64,000 nucleotides of DNA from Dietzia aurantiaca (lineage in GTDB: Bacteria > Actinomycetota > Actinomycetes > Mycobacteriales > Mycobacteriaceae): assembly GCF_021033825.1 (NCBI RefSeq), contig NZ_JAIFXZ010000008.1:88371-152370 (forward strand), read 5' to 3'. This document shows, piece after piece, positions 36,520 through 44,685 of the stretch (positions within the stretch are counted from its first letter, which is position 1; every line of letters starts with the position of its first letter). The notes beneath the pieces were generated by a model. That model ran no database searches, was not told the DNA's origin, and saw nothing but the letters and a program-made list of their open reading frames with translations. A program made the translations under genes and the position numbers.

Positions 36520-37621
36520 TGGATCGAGGCTGGCGGTCGCCCGGGTACGTGCGGGGATGACCAGGCGAGGCCTCGCGGATGCGGTGGGCGTCGCGCCGGC
36601 GACCGTGCGGACGTGGGAGGGCGGAGGCGTCCCGATCGAGCGATTGGATGCTCTCGCCACCGCCACCGGGGTGTCGCGGGTTTTTCTCGAACAGGACGAG
36701 CCGGACCCGCTCGAACAGAATGAGATTCACTTCCGATCACGGCGGACGGCGTCGGCGTCGTCACGGGCTGCGGCGGCAGGGGACGGGCTCGTCGGCATCG
36801 AGTTCTATCGCGCACTCGCGAGGCGGCTCGCGTTGCCCCCGGTCGATGTTCCGGTGCTGTCAGACGTCGGGGGCCCGGAGGAAGCCGCACGGGTCCTCCG
36901 GTCGGCATGGACCCTTGGGCCGGGGCCTCTTCCGAACCTCGTCCAACTGGCGGAGGCACACGGGGTGCGAGTGATGGGCTTAGAGGGGCGATCCGCTGAC
37001 GTCGATGCCTTCAGTCTGTGGCGAGACCGCCGCCCGTACATCTTCCTCTCCCGACTGAAGACCCCGGAGCGATCGCGTTTCGACCTCGCCCACGAACTCG
37101 GCCATCTCGTTCTCCACGCTCATGAGCCGTATCCCACGGTCGAGTCGGAAAAAGAAGCCGACGCGTTCGCGTCCGAGTTCCTCCTTCCCGCGCTCTCACT
37201 ACAGAGTGCAGGTCGGCCGGGTGCCGGAGTGGACTCGATCCTCGCCGCAAAACTCACATGGGGCGTGTCCGCGATGGCATACGTGGCCGGCCTCCGGCGA
37301 GCCGGGGTGGCGGGGGACTCCTCGGCCACCACGATGTTCCGTGATCTCTCCGCCAGGGGATACCGGCGAGCGGAGTCGGGCTCGTCGATGCCGTGGCCCA
37401 GATCCAGAGTGTTTGATGCGGCCCGGGAGATCCTGGGGCGGTCGATCGCGTCGGAGCTCGCGGCAGAAACCGGGCTGTCGCCAACGGACATCAACACACT
37501 CACCTTCGGCCAGCTCCCGGCGGTGGCCAGGCCCGGAGGTGGGCCCTCGGTTCCGGGCCCGGAACCGGTGGGCGGAGATCGTCGCGGCAGCGGACTTCGG
37601 CTGGTCGTCGGGGGCGCGTAG
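36464..37621 (+). CDS. XRE HTH plus ImmA/IrrE metallopeptidase
   Basis: 385 residues. An HTH_3 domain (about 21-68, ARVRAGMTRRGLADAVGVAPATVRTWE) is followed by a linker and a zinc peptidase domain with FDLAHELGHLVLH (about 206-218; HExxH) and EKEADAFASEFLLP supplying the third ligand. Proteins of this build cleave phage-type or toxin-antitoxin repressors (ImmA, IrrE/PprI). The last 35 residues are Gly/Pro-rich. ATG at 36464 with GTGAGG 7 nt upstream. The overlapping upstream gene is the obvious candidate for its substrate or toxin partner; unproven. Confidence 0.88.
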   Translation: MSPHSTTSTSRSIRHEKADGSRLAVARVRAGMTRRGLADAVGVAPATVRTWEGGGVPIERLDALATATGVSRVFLEQDEPDPLEQNEIHFRSRRTASASSRAAAAGDGLVGIEFYRALARRLALPPVDVPVLSDVGGPEEAARVLRSAWTLGPGPLPNLVQLAEAHGVRVMGLEGRSADVDAFSLWRDRRPYIFLSRLKTPERSRFDLAHELGHLVLHAHEPYPTVESEKEADAFASEFLLPALSLQSAGRPGAGVDSILAAKLTWGVSAMAYVAGLRRAGVAGDSSATTMFRDLSARGYRRAESGSSMPWPRSRVFDAAREILGRSIASELAAETGLSPTDINTLTFGQLPAVARPGGGPSVPGPEPVGGDRRGSGLRLVVGGA

Positions 37622-37734
37622 CTTCGCAGAGGCGGCTCGACCGGGGCCGTCGGCTCTCCCCGTGCCCTGCTCCCGGCGCGGCGGGCGGTGTCAGACTCGG
37701 CCCGGCCCGGCCCGGCGGTGTCGGGGGTGGTGGC

Positions 37735-37740
37735 TACGAT
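37735..37740 (+). promoter_or_regulatory. -10 hexamer TACGAT for leaderless xthA
   Basis: TACGAT ends 7 nt before the GTG at 37748. Confidence 0.55.
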
Positions 37741-37747
37741 GGCGGCC

Positions 37748-38593
37748 GTGAGCCTTACCGTGTCGACCGTCAACGTCAACGGGATCCGCGCCGCCGTCAA
37801 GCAGCGTTCGGAGACCAACCTCGGGTTCCTGCCCTGGCTGGAGGCCAGCGGGGTGGACATCGTCGCCCTGCAGGAGGTGCGCGCCGACGAGGACCAGACC
37901 CGCAAGGCGCTGGCACCCGCGCTCGAGGCCGGGTGGCACCTCATCGGGTCGCCCTCGTCCCTCAAGGGGCGTGCCGGCGTGGCGCTGTTGTCGCGGCAGG
38001 AGCCGGCCGAAGTGTGCGTCGGCCACGGGGACCCGGAGTTCGCCGAGTCCGGGCGATACATCGAGGCCGTCTACCCGGGCGCGGTCGACGGCGAGACCGT
38101 CACCGTGGCGAGCCTGTACCTGCCGTCGGGCTCGGCCAACACTCCCAAGCAGGACGAGAAGGACCGCTTCCTGGCGACCTTCCGGGAGTTCCTCGCCGAG
38201 CGGGCCGCGACCGTCGGGGCCCGTGACGGCCACGAGATGATCATCTGCGGCGACTGGAACATCGCCCACCGCGAGGAAGACCTGAAGAACCACAAGGGCA
38301 ACCACAAGTCCTCGGGCTTCCTGCCGCACGAGCGCGAGTGGATGACCGGTGTGTTCGCCGAGGGCAGCGGCTGGACCGATATCGTCCGCCACCGCCGGCC
38401 CGACGAGGTGGGCCCGTACTCGTGGTGGTCTCAGCGCGGCAAGGCGTTCGACAACGACGCGGGCTGGCGCATCGACTACCACGTGGTGACCGACGGCCTG
38501 GTCGACCGCGCGGTGTCCGACCGGGTCGATCGGGCGAGCGCCTACGACATGCGCTGGTCCGACCACGCGCCGGTGACCGTCGTATACGAGTGA
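37748..38593 (+). CDS. xthA: Exodeoxyribonuclease III / AP endonuclease
   Basis: 281 residues. Incises abasic sites and trims 3' ends in base excision repair. VNVNGIRAAVKQ, ALQEVRAD (metal-binding Glu), ICGDWNIAH (catalytic Asp and Asn), WRIDYHVV and WSDHAPVTV (terminal His) cover the endonuclease/exonuclease/phosphatase active site. GTG start fixed by the -10 element and by homology beginning at once. Confidence 0.93.
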   Translation: MSLTVSTVNVNGIRAAVKQRSETNLGFLPWLEASGVDIVALQEVRADEDQTRKALAPALEAGWHLIGSPSSLKGRAGVALLSRQEPAEVCVGHGDPEFAESGRYIEAVYPGAVDGETVTVASLYLPSGSANTPKQDEKDRFLATFREFLAERAATVGARDGHEMIICGDWNIAHREEDLKNHKGNHKSSGFLPHEREWMTGVFAEGSGWTDIVRHRRPDEVGPYSWWSQRGKAFDNDAGWRIDYHVVTDGLVDRAVSDRVDRASAYDMRWSDHAPVTVVYE

Positions 38594-38616
38594 CTGCGGC
38601 GCACCGTCGACTCTCG

Positions 38617-38622
38617 TAGCCT
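38617..38622 (+). promoter_or_regulatory. -10 hexamer TAGCCT for leaderless F420-type oxidoreductase gene
   Basis: TAGCCT ends 7 nt before the ATG at 38630. Confidence 0.55.
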
Positions 38623-38629
38623 CGGGAGC

Positions 38630-39088
38630 ATGACGAAGTACGCCACCGCCGAACGTCCCGATCGCACCGCGCTCGTCGAGTTCCTCTCGTCCCGCCACCG
38701 GGCCGTGCTCATCACCCGGCGGTCGTCTGGTGGCCTGCAGACCTCGCCGGTGACCTGCGGCGTCGACTCCGAGGGGCGGCTCGTCGTGGCCACCTATCCG
38801 CAGCGGGCGAAGGTGGGCAACATTCGCCGCGACCCGGCCGTGAGTGTGTGCGTCCTGTCGGACGACTGGAACGGCCCCTACGTTCACCTCGACGGCACCG
38901 CGGAGATCGTCGACCTTCCCGAGGCGGTCGAACCGCTGGTCGAGTACTTCCGCAGCGTCGCCGGTGAACACAGTGACTGGGACGAGTACCGCGAGGCGAT
39001 GGTCCGCCAGGGCAAGAGCCTCATCCGCGTGACGATCGACGACTGGGGGCCCGTTGCCACGGGCGGTTTTCCGCCGCCGGTGGATTAG
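38630..39088 (+). CDS. PPOX-class F420-dependent oxidoreductase (Rv-type FDOR-B)
   Basis: 152 residues, split beta-barrel flavin-binding fold: GGLQTSPVTCGVDSEGRLVVATYPQRAKVGNIRRDP, VHLDGTAEIVDLPEAVEPLVEYFR and IRVTIDDWGPV. These small proteins bind F420 or FMN and reduce varied compounds; the substrate is unknown. Leaderless arrangement. Confidence 0.85.
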   Translation: MTKYATAERPDRTALVEFLSSRHRAVLITRRSSGGLQTSPVTCGVDSEGRLVVATYPQRAKVGNIRRDPAVSVCVLSDDWNGPYVHLDGTAEIVDLPEAVEPLVEYFRSVAGEHSDWDEYREAMVRQGKSLIRVTIDDWGPVATGGFPPPVD

Positions 39089-39112
39089 CCCCAGCGGACG
39101 GCGAACACCAGA

Positions 39113-39847
39113 CTATCGATCCAGATCAACGGCGGTCAGAGACTGATCGCTCTGAAAATCAAAACCGAACTCACGGAAGCCGAAGTACTTGGGGACTACG
39201 CTCTCCGGGACCTCATACCGCCATGTCATGGGCACTGTTTGACCGGGCTGCGTGTTGGCATTGCAGTCCGGATTGCCGGGAACTCGGTACAGTTCGTCGA
39301 CAGATGCGAACTGGCGTTCTTCAGGATCGAATAGAGTCGCTTGGACTGCTGCTCCGCACGTCAGGTCCCACGGCATCTTGCCAGTGTTCTCCACCTCGGT
39401 CATGATCGTGATGAACTTCTGACCCGGCGCCGCGTCAGTTGTGAGAATTTCGGCGACATCAGCGCGACGACCCTCTTCGCGGATGCTGGCACTCGGGCCC
39501 TCCTCGACGTTCAGGACGGTTAGTGTCACTCCGGTCGCTTCGACGGCGACGTTCTTGCCAGGAAAATCTCGGCCCGGCTCCGCGTTCTCATTCGGCTCCG
39601 AACTCGATTCGTTATTTGAAGCACGGGGAGACTCCGAGTTCGTCACTGATGAGTCGCCGTCAGAGGCTCCGATGACAAATCCCGCGATTCCTCCGATGAT
39701 TAGTCCGAGCACTAGGCCTCCGACGCCGGTAGCCAGCACGGGTCCCTTTCCAGCGCTTCCAGCGGACGGGTGACCACCCGGAGTATTTGCTGCGTGCCCG
39801 CGAGCGTCCATGCGCATGGGAGTTGACTGCTCGTGCGGTTCGGCCAT
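39113..39847 (-). CDS. Membrane-anchored protein with DUF4352-like domain
   Basis: 244 residues. Gly/Pro-rich N-terminus, one hydrophobic helix (about 37-62, VGGLVLGLIIGGIAGFVIG), a Ser/Asn/Glu linker and a C-terminal immunoglobulin-like domain (TLTVLNVEEG, KFITIMTEVENTGKMPWDL, TVPMTWRYEVPESV) as in DUF4352 extracellular proteins. Lower GC than neighbours: it marks the left edge of an acquired island. ATG with AGGAG 8 nt upstream; a perfect 13-bp inverted repeat lies just before it. Confidence 0.75.
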   Translation of the reverse strand: MAEPHEQSTPMRMDARGHAANTPGGHPSAGSAGKGPVLATGVGGLVLGLIIGGIAGFVIGASDGDSSVTNSESPRASNNESSSEPNENAEPGRDFPGKNVAVEATGVTLTVLNVEEGPSASIREEGRRADVAEILTTDAAPGQKFITIMTEVENTGKMPWDLTCGAAVQATLFDPEERQFASVDELYRVPGNPDCNANTQPGQTVPMTWRYEVPESVVPKYFGFREFGFDFQSDQSLTAVDLDR

Positions 39848-39866
39848 CTTGTGCTCCTAATCCTGA

Positions 39867-39897
39867 CTTACCCTTCAGGTCGATCCTGAAGGGTAAG
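39867..39897. promoter_or_regulatory. Perfect 13-bp inverted repeat (operator or terminator)
   Basis: CTTACCCTTCAGG (39867-39879), 5-nt loop, CCTGAAGGGTAAG (39885-39897). It lies 19 nt upstream of the DUF4352-like start and downstream of the truncated XRE gene on the same strand, so it may terminate the latter or control the former. Confidence 0.6.
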
Positions 39898-40041
39898 GAA
39901 AAGCTACTCGAAAGGTCGGACATTTGCGGCAGATGGGCAGCGCGCACAACGGTCAGGCCGGACGTGTTCCGAGATGTGAGGAGAGAAGCCGAACCAGTCA
40001 CGCGGTGATTGGGTACCGATCACTTCGATAAACGCGTCGTA

Positions 40042-40269
40042 TCACTCCGGCCAAGCCAGATCTACGGCGGCACCTGCCCGGTTCGATGAAGGGTCTGGGC
40101 TCACCAGTTGGCCGACCTCTGGAAGCAGTGCTCCCGGCGGAACGCGCAGAGCAAGTGCGAGCCTGTAAACAGTGTCCAGCCGAGGATTGGCGGGTGTTCC
40201 CCGGTGGCGTACGTTCGTCTCGATCGCGGAAATGATGTTGCGGCTCACACCGGACGCGTCTGCGACCAC
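40042..40269 (-). pseudogene. Truncated XRE-family regulator
   Basis: 75 residues that begin inside the HTH (VADASGVSRNIISAIETN, then RLDTVYRLALALRVPPGALLPEVG). About 20 N-terminal residues including helix 1 and the start codon are missing. The truncation falls exactly where a transposase 3'-end remnant of opposite orientation begins (40271). The C-terminal tail after the HTH is intact. Probably a dead antitoxin or repressor gene cut by an insertion sequence. Confidence 0.7.
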
Positions 40270-40270
40270 C

Positions 40271-40350
40271 GCTGCCGCCCGAGATCGCCGAGCTCATCGC
40301 TTAACTCGAAGCCTCATGACTTCCGCACTAAATTGAGCCAAGCCGGGGCG
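40271..40350 (+). mobile_element. IS1634-like transposase 3' end remnant, left copy
   Basis: Encodes LPPEIAELIA, a stop, then LEA, followed by ACTTCCG and AAATTGA. It is a diverged copy of 42203-42288, where the same codons end the transposase fragment. With that copy it forms direct repeats about 1.93 kb apart around the cargo genes. Confidence 0.65.
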
Positions 40351-40457
40351 ATCGTGGCGAGGGGCTTCTGGATGTGCTCCCGGACCAGTTGCGCGGCGGT
40401 CCGTCCCACGAGTGCTCGCCAGTACGGACGTCCGTGGAGGTCCTTGTGGTAGGAGCT
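40314..40457 (-). pseudogene. Possible gene fragment, 47 codons
   Basis: Open minus-strand frame reading SYHKDLHGRPYWRALVGRTAAQLVREH and so on to a stop inside the IS remnant. The composition is protein-like but there is no start codon and I recognise no family. The rest of the gap 40270-40583 is AT-rich and shows nothing else. Confidence 0.3.
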
Positions 40458-40583
40458 TAAACCTGGATAGTTCCGATTCCGTATTCACTTATGAGTATCA
40501 GCTTAATTGTACTAATAGCATGCGCTTAGCGGAACATAATTGCAATAGCGAAATGCGGCGGAATTGGTCGGGGTGTGAAAGAC

Positions 40584-41546
40584 TCAGTCTTTCTTGTCGT
40601 TTTTCCTTGACGGGATCAGCGCCGTCGAGCCTTTTTTGCCGGCGCGTTCGATCGCTCCTACTGCTCCAACCTCGAGTGCTAGCTCTGCCGTCGGGTTCAT
40701 GGCTATTCCCATTTGCCAGTGGATGACTAAAAAAGTCCCGAACAGCAGGAGGTAAAGAATCCACTTAACAGTGTTTTGAGCCTGATCCGGCGTGAGGTTT
40801 AGGTAACTGACGAAGTAATTCTGGACGTACTTAACTACGAAGAAAAGTTCATCGTCTGCAGCGAGTTCATTAGAGAGTTTTTCTCCTGCGGCCTCGGGCG
40901 GTGCCGTGTCGGCAAACTTCCGGACCTGATCATCTTGTAGTGTCCGCGCCTGGAACAAGAAGGAACGTGCGGCGGGGGAGGACTTCAGGGATTCATTGAA
41001 GTTGAGTGCTGCCCTCAGAGAGTTGAACGACTCCCCGAAGTTCGAGAGTGCTCCCGTGTTGGCCAACCGCCACTGCTCGACGATCTTGCCGGCAGTATCG
41101 GCCAGGCCAGTTAGCCCCATGAGGGCCTTCGTGTCGACCCGGGTGCCAAGCTGTTCCGCAATGGTCGGTTCGTTGAAGGAGAAGAATGAGGTCGCGTTGT
41201 TCTTGACAAGGTAGTCGGCGATGGTTGGAGTCTTGAAACCGTAGTCAAGACTGGCCTTGAGTTGGGAGGGGAAGTCTGGGCGGGGAAACAGGTCCTGGAA
41301 CGCTGCCTGTGCCGTTAGTCGTCCGCCCATCATCTCTTGCAGCTGAGCGTCGGCCATGGTCGTCGTCCCGAGACGGCCTGCAGTCTGCTTGCTAAGATGG
41401 TCCATCGCGTTTAGCTGGGGCGTCGCGAGCTTGGCGATCTCGAACGCGGGTTGGTTGATCTTCGGAATCATACCGGTGATCATCTGCTGCCGGGTTTGCT
41501 CCAAGAGCCGGTAGGTTTGGCCGCCCATGTAGTCCCGATAATCCAC
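40584..41546 (-). CDS. Unrecognised 320-residue protein with one membrane helix
   Basis: Residues 1-215 are hydrophilic and mostly helical, rich in Gln, Thr, Leu and Ala (LEQTRQQMITGMIPKINQ). A hydrophobic helix at about 261-280 (WILYLLLFGTFLVIHW) precedes a short basic tail (RKNDKKD). No signal peptide or enzyme motif. The stop sits inside AAAGAC-TCA-GTCTTT (40578-40592), a possible terminator. The low GC and the flanking IS remnants mark it as cargo of an acquired segment. An abortive-infection or membrane-effector role is possible but unsupported. Confidence 0.72.
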   Translation of the reverse strand: MDYRDYMGGQTYRLLEQTRQQMITGMIPKINQPAFEIAKLATPQLNAMDHLSKQTAGRLGTTTMADAQLQEMMGGRLTAQAAFQDLFPRPDFPSQLKASLDYGFKTPTIADYLVKNNATSFFSFNEPTIAEQLGTRVDTKALMGLTGLADTAGKIVEQWRLANTGALSNFGESFNSLRAALNFNESLKSSPAARSFLFQARTLQDDQVRKFADTAPPEAAGEKLSNELAADDELFFVVKYVQNYFVSYLNLTPDQAQNTVKWILYLLLFGTFLVIHWQMGIAMNPTAELALEVGAVGAIERAGKKGSTALIPSRKNDKKD

Positions 41547-41602
41547 GCCGCCCCCTGGTTGTTGTCATATCGATCATACGGGGCGGGTACGACAGGCTTC
41601 CG

Positions 41603-41857
41603 TTACAAGTTTGTCCCGTCAGCTTCGTCCCGATGTACGACGTAGTACAAGCGAAACAGTCCGTCGTGTTCGCGGACTGTTTTAATGACGTGGCCTTCGC
41701 CGCGCAGATCGTGGATGCGGGCGCCGTAGCGGAACGAGAAGGTGTTCAGCGGCCGGTTCGTCGCCGAGCGCTGCTTCTGCAGCAGCTTGACGGTGCGGGC
41801 GTGCGTTGATTGTGGTTGGTGGCGCGGCTTCTTCGCGAGAGAAGATGGTGCTGTCAT
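41603..41857 (-). CDS. Small winged-helix protein (HTH_39-like)
   Basis: 84 residues, basic N-terminus (SLAKKPRHQPQSTHARTVKLLQK) followed by FSFRYGARIHDLRGEGHVIKTVREHDGLFRLYYVV, the pattern of short phage-associated helix-turn-helix proteins in which RxARIHDLRxxGxxI forms the wing-side helix. Lies 56 nt upstream of the 320-residue gene on the same strand, so it could regulate it. Alternative starts within the first 20 codons cannot be excluded. Confidence 0.65.
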   Translation of the reverse strand: MTAPSSLAKKPRHQPQSTHARTVKLLQKQRSATNRPLNTFSFRYGARIHDLRGEGHVIKTVREHDGLFRLYYVVHRDEADGTNL

Positions 41858-41921
41858 TGCTCACTCCGTTCGATCCGCACCTGCGCCAGATCCAATGCTT
41901 CGAAGCTCATCTTCGTCCCGA

Positions 41922-42248
41922 ATTGATCTGACCGCCGACCAGGTGATCGACTCTTACCGGCAGCTGTTGAAAATCGAGAAGTCGTCCCGCATGTCCAAGT
42001 CGGATCTGAAGGCGCGGCCGATCTAACACCACAAACGTGACTCCATCGAGGCGCACCTGACCGTGGTGACGGTCGCGATGGCAGCGGGGCATCTGCTTGA
42101 GCAACGCTCCAGACTGTCACTGAAACGCCTGTTCAGGGTGCTGAAGTGGTACCGCCCCTTCGAGCTGACCATCGCCGGCCAACCCGTCCACGCAGCCTCG
42201 CCGCTACCGCCCGAGATCGCCAAGCTCATCGCCCAACTCGAAGCCTGA
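41922..42248 (+). pseudogene. IS1634-like transposase C-terminal fragment with internal stop
   Basis: Reads DLTADQVIDSYRQLLKIEKSSRMSKSDLKARPI, then TAA at 42024-42026, then HHKRDSIEAHL and on to IAKLIAQLEA and the true stop. In intact family members a Tyr (RPIYHHKRDSIEAHL) occupies the position of the TAA, so it is a nonsense mutation. The N-terminal two thirds of the transposase are absent. Right flank 42249-42288 holds the putative IS end. Confidence 0.8.
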
Positions 42249-42388
42249 TGACTTCCGTACGAAATTGACCTAAGTCGGGAATCGTGCAGCCAGGCCCGTT
42301 GATCAGTCACTATTATGATCGCGTCGGCTGGTCACCGCCGCGGAAGAGATCATCCCGCAGGATGATTCGGAGCGCGTTCGGGCCGAAC

Positions 42389-42394
42389 TACAGT
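42389..42394 (+). promoter_or_regulatory. -10 hexamer TACAGT for leaderless histidine kinase gene
   Basis: TACAGT ends 7 nt before the ATG at 42402. Confidence 0.55.
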
Positions 42395-42401
42395 GGCGGG
42401 C

Positions 42402-43778
42402 ATGTGTGCCGCCACAACTCCGCCTGCGCCGCCGAGTGGCCGCGTCGAGCGAGTTCTGGCGTTCCTGGAACGGCACCCCTGGATCACAGACGCTCTCTTC
42501 GTGGCGATCCCGTTGAGCCTGCTGACGTTTGCTGCCAGTCGCGACTCCTTCTACGGGCAGAACCCGCTCCTGCCGGGCTGGATCGAGCTGGCGGTGGCGC
42601 TCACCATGACCGGTGCGCTGGCGTTGCGCCGCACGTGGTTGGTCCCGGCCGCGATGACGGTCGCGGGAACGGCTCTGCTCATGGTGGTGCTGCTCATCCC
42701 TCCGTCCATCCAGATCGTGGCGGTGCCGATCACCGTCTACACGGTGGCGAAGTTCGGCAGCCCCAAGGTCTCCAGAGCGTTCCTGGGTCTCGGGCTGGCG
42801 GGCGCCGTGCTGGTGCTCGTGCCCTATGCGGCCAATGTGTTCTGGATCGGACCAGCGGACACCGGACCGTCCTCGGTCCCGACGCTCGGCTTCCAGGAGA
42901 TCATCGTGGCGACCGTCGTCGCCGGCTTCTGCGCGTCCACGGTGATGGTCGCGTGGATGCTCGGCGAGGTCGGCGCCCGCGGCCACAGGCGTCTCGCCGA
43001 GATCGAGGAGCGCAATCGACTACTCATCAGGGAGCGGGCACACGAAGCCGCGGCCGCCGCCACCGACGAGAGACTCCGGATCGCGCGCGACATGCACGAC
43101 GTGGTCTCCCACTCCCTGTCGGTGATGATCGCGCAGGCCGACGGTGGCCGGTACGTCGCGAGCACCGATCCACGGGCCGCCGAACGCGCATTGGGCACCA
43201 TCGCGAGCACTGGCCGCGAGTCGCTGGTGGAACTGCGCCGGATGCTCGGGGTGCTGCGCAGCCCGGAAGATCCGGTGGACCATCGGCCGCAACCCAAGGC
43301 CACCGACCTCGCCGAGCTCGTCGCATCGGTGAGGGCCGCGGGACTGCCCGTCGCGTACTCGCCCCCTGACTGGCTGGGGGAGTTGCCCGAGGGGCAGTCG
43401 CTCGCCGTCTACCGGGTGGTGCAGGAAGCGCTGACAAACACGCTCAAACACGCTGGCCCTGACGCGCGCTCCGAGGTGGTCATATCCACCGTCGGCTCCG
43501 ACCTCCTGGTCGAGGTCGTCGATCACGACCCGCAGGTGCGCGCCGGCCATTCCGGGTCCGGCGCCGCCACCGGGGGCGCGCGAGACGCGAGAGGCACCGA
43601 CCACGAGCGTCCCGGTTCGGGAATTGAAGGAATGAAGGAGCGGGTCGCGCTGTACTCCGGGACGGTGGACGCCGGGTTCCAGGGCACGGGATTCGCGGTC
43701 CGCGCCCGATTCCCTCGCCCAGGACGACCCGCCAGCACGCCCAGGGAACGCCTCGCCGCCGGGGAGGGTCGGGGATGA
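42402..43778 (+). CDS. Sensor histidine kinase, NarL-partner type
   Basis: 458 residues. Four or five membrane helices in residues 28-190 (DUF7134-like sensor), then ERLRIARDMHDVVSHSLSVM with the phospho-acceptor His, and a HATPase domain with QEALTNTLKHAG and GIEGMKERV. The ATP-lid region carries a Gly/Ala/Ser-rich insertion. Its stop overlaps the start of the response regulator (ATGA). With the following ABC genes it forms a likely antimicrobial or envelope-stress export unit. Confidence 0.93.
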   Translation: MCAATTPPAPPSGRVERVLAFLERHPWITDALFVAIPLSLLTFAASRDSFYGQNPLLPGWIELAVALTMTGALALRRTWLVPAAMTVAGTALLMVVLLIPPSIQIVAVPITVYTVAKFGSPKVSRAFLGLGLAGAVLVLVPYAANVFWIGPADTGPSSVPTLGFQEIIVATVVAGFCASTVMVAWMLGEVGARGHRRLAEIEERNRLLIRERAHEAAAAATDERLRIARDMHDVVSHSLSVMIAQADGGRYVASTDPRAAERALGTIASTGRESLVELRRMLGVLRSPEDPVDHRPQPKATDLAELVASVRAAGLPVAYSPPDWLGELPEGQSLAVYRVVQEALTNTLKHAGPDARSEVVISTVGSDLLVEVVDHDPQVRAGHSGSGAATGGARDARGTDHERPGSGIEGMKERVALYSGTVDAGFQGTGFAVRARFPRPGRPASTPRERLAAGEGRG

Positions 43779-44473
43779 GCCCTATTCAGGTCATGCTGGT
43801 GGACGACCAGCATCTGCTGCGCGCCGGCTTCGCGATGCTCATCGGATCGCAACCGGACATGGAGGTCGTCGCCGAGGCCGGAGACGGCGCCCGTGCGGTC
43901 GATCTCCTCCGCGAGCGGCCGGTCGACGTGATCCTCATGGACGTGCGCATGCCGGTCAAGGACGGCATCGCCGCCACGGAGGAGATCCTGGCGATGGTCG
44001 ACGCCGGACAGATCCCGGCGGTCCGGATCGTCGTCCTCATCACCTTCGACACCGACGAGTACGCGTTCGCCGCGCTCAAAGCCGGCGCCGCCGGGTTCCT
44101 CCTCAAGGACGTCCCGCCCGAGACGCTGCTGGCCTCGATCCGTCAGGTGCACGAGGGCGGCTCCGTGGTCGCGCCGACCACCACCCGACGCCTGCTCGAG
44201 CACGTCGGTCCGATGCTGGTCACCTCCGACGCACCCGAATCGCCGCGCGACCGGGCACGACGGGCAGGGCTGACCGACCGCGAGACGGACATTCTCCTGG
44301 CAATGGTCACCGGCGACTCCAACGGTGAGATCGCCGGGCGGATGTATCTCTCCGAGGCGACGGTCAAGACCCACGTCAGGCGGGTCCTCGCCAAGTTGGA
44401 CGCCCGGGACCGCGTGCAGGCGGTGGTCTGGGCCTACGAGCACGGGGTGGCGGGCCCGGGCGCTGTCCGCTGA
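43775..44473 (+). CDS. NarL/LuxR-family response regulator
   Basis: 232 residues. Receiver with LVDDQHLLRAG, Asp55 or close in VDVILMDVRMP, Thr in VLITFDTDEY, Lys in GFLLKDVPPE; LuxR HTH LTDRETDILLAMVTGDSNGEIAGRMYLSEATVKTHV in segments. ATG overlaps the kinase TGA. Probably activates the ABC operon that starts 212 nt downstream; that gap shows no other gene. Confidence 0.93.
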   Translation: MSPIQVMLVDDQHLLRAGFAMLIGSQPDMEVVAEAGDGARAVDLLRERPVDVILMDVRMPVKDGIAATEEILAMVDAGQIPAVRIVVLITFDTDEYAFAALKAGAAGFLLKDVPPETLLASIRQVHEGGSVVAPTTTRRLLEHVGPMLVTSDAPESPRDRARRAGLTDRETDILLAMVTGDSNGEIAGRMYLSEATVKTHVRRVLAKLDARDRVQAVVWAYEHGVAGPGAVR

Positions 44474-44685
44474 CGTAGAGCCGCCCCGACACGTCGGCGC
44501 GGCCCGCCGCCGCTGGACCGCCCCGTGGTCGGCCCGCCAACGGCGGATCGCCTCATCCCCGCGAGGGTGCGGCGTCATCCCACAGGATGAGCCCCGGGCG
44601 CGGAGGAGAGCCTCTAGGAGGATGTCTGCGCAGGTCACGGCTCCATACGGTGGTCATCGTCAACAACACCGCCAAGGAGAACACG

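Noticed and set aside
39998..40297. 99-codon Arg/Ser-rich frame overlapping the truncated XRE gene
   Set aside because: It is a shifted frame of the XRE HTH, whose own frame gives recognisable protein.
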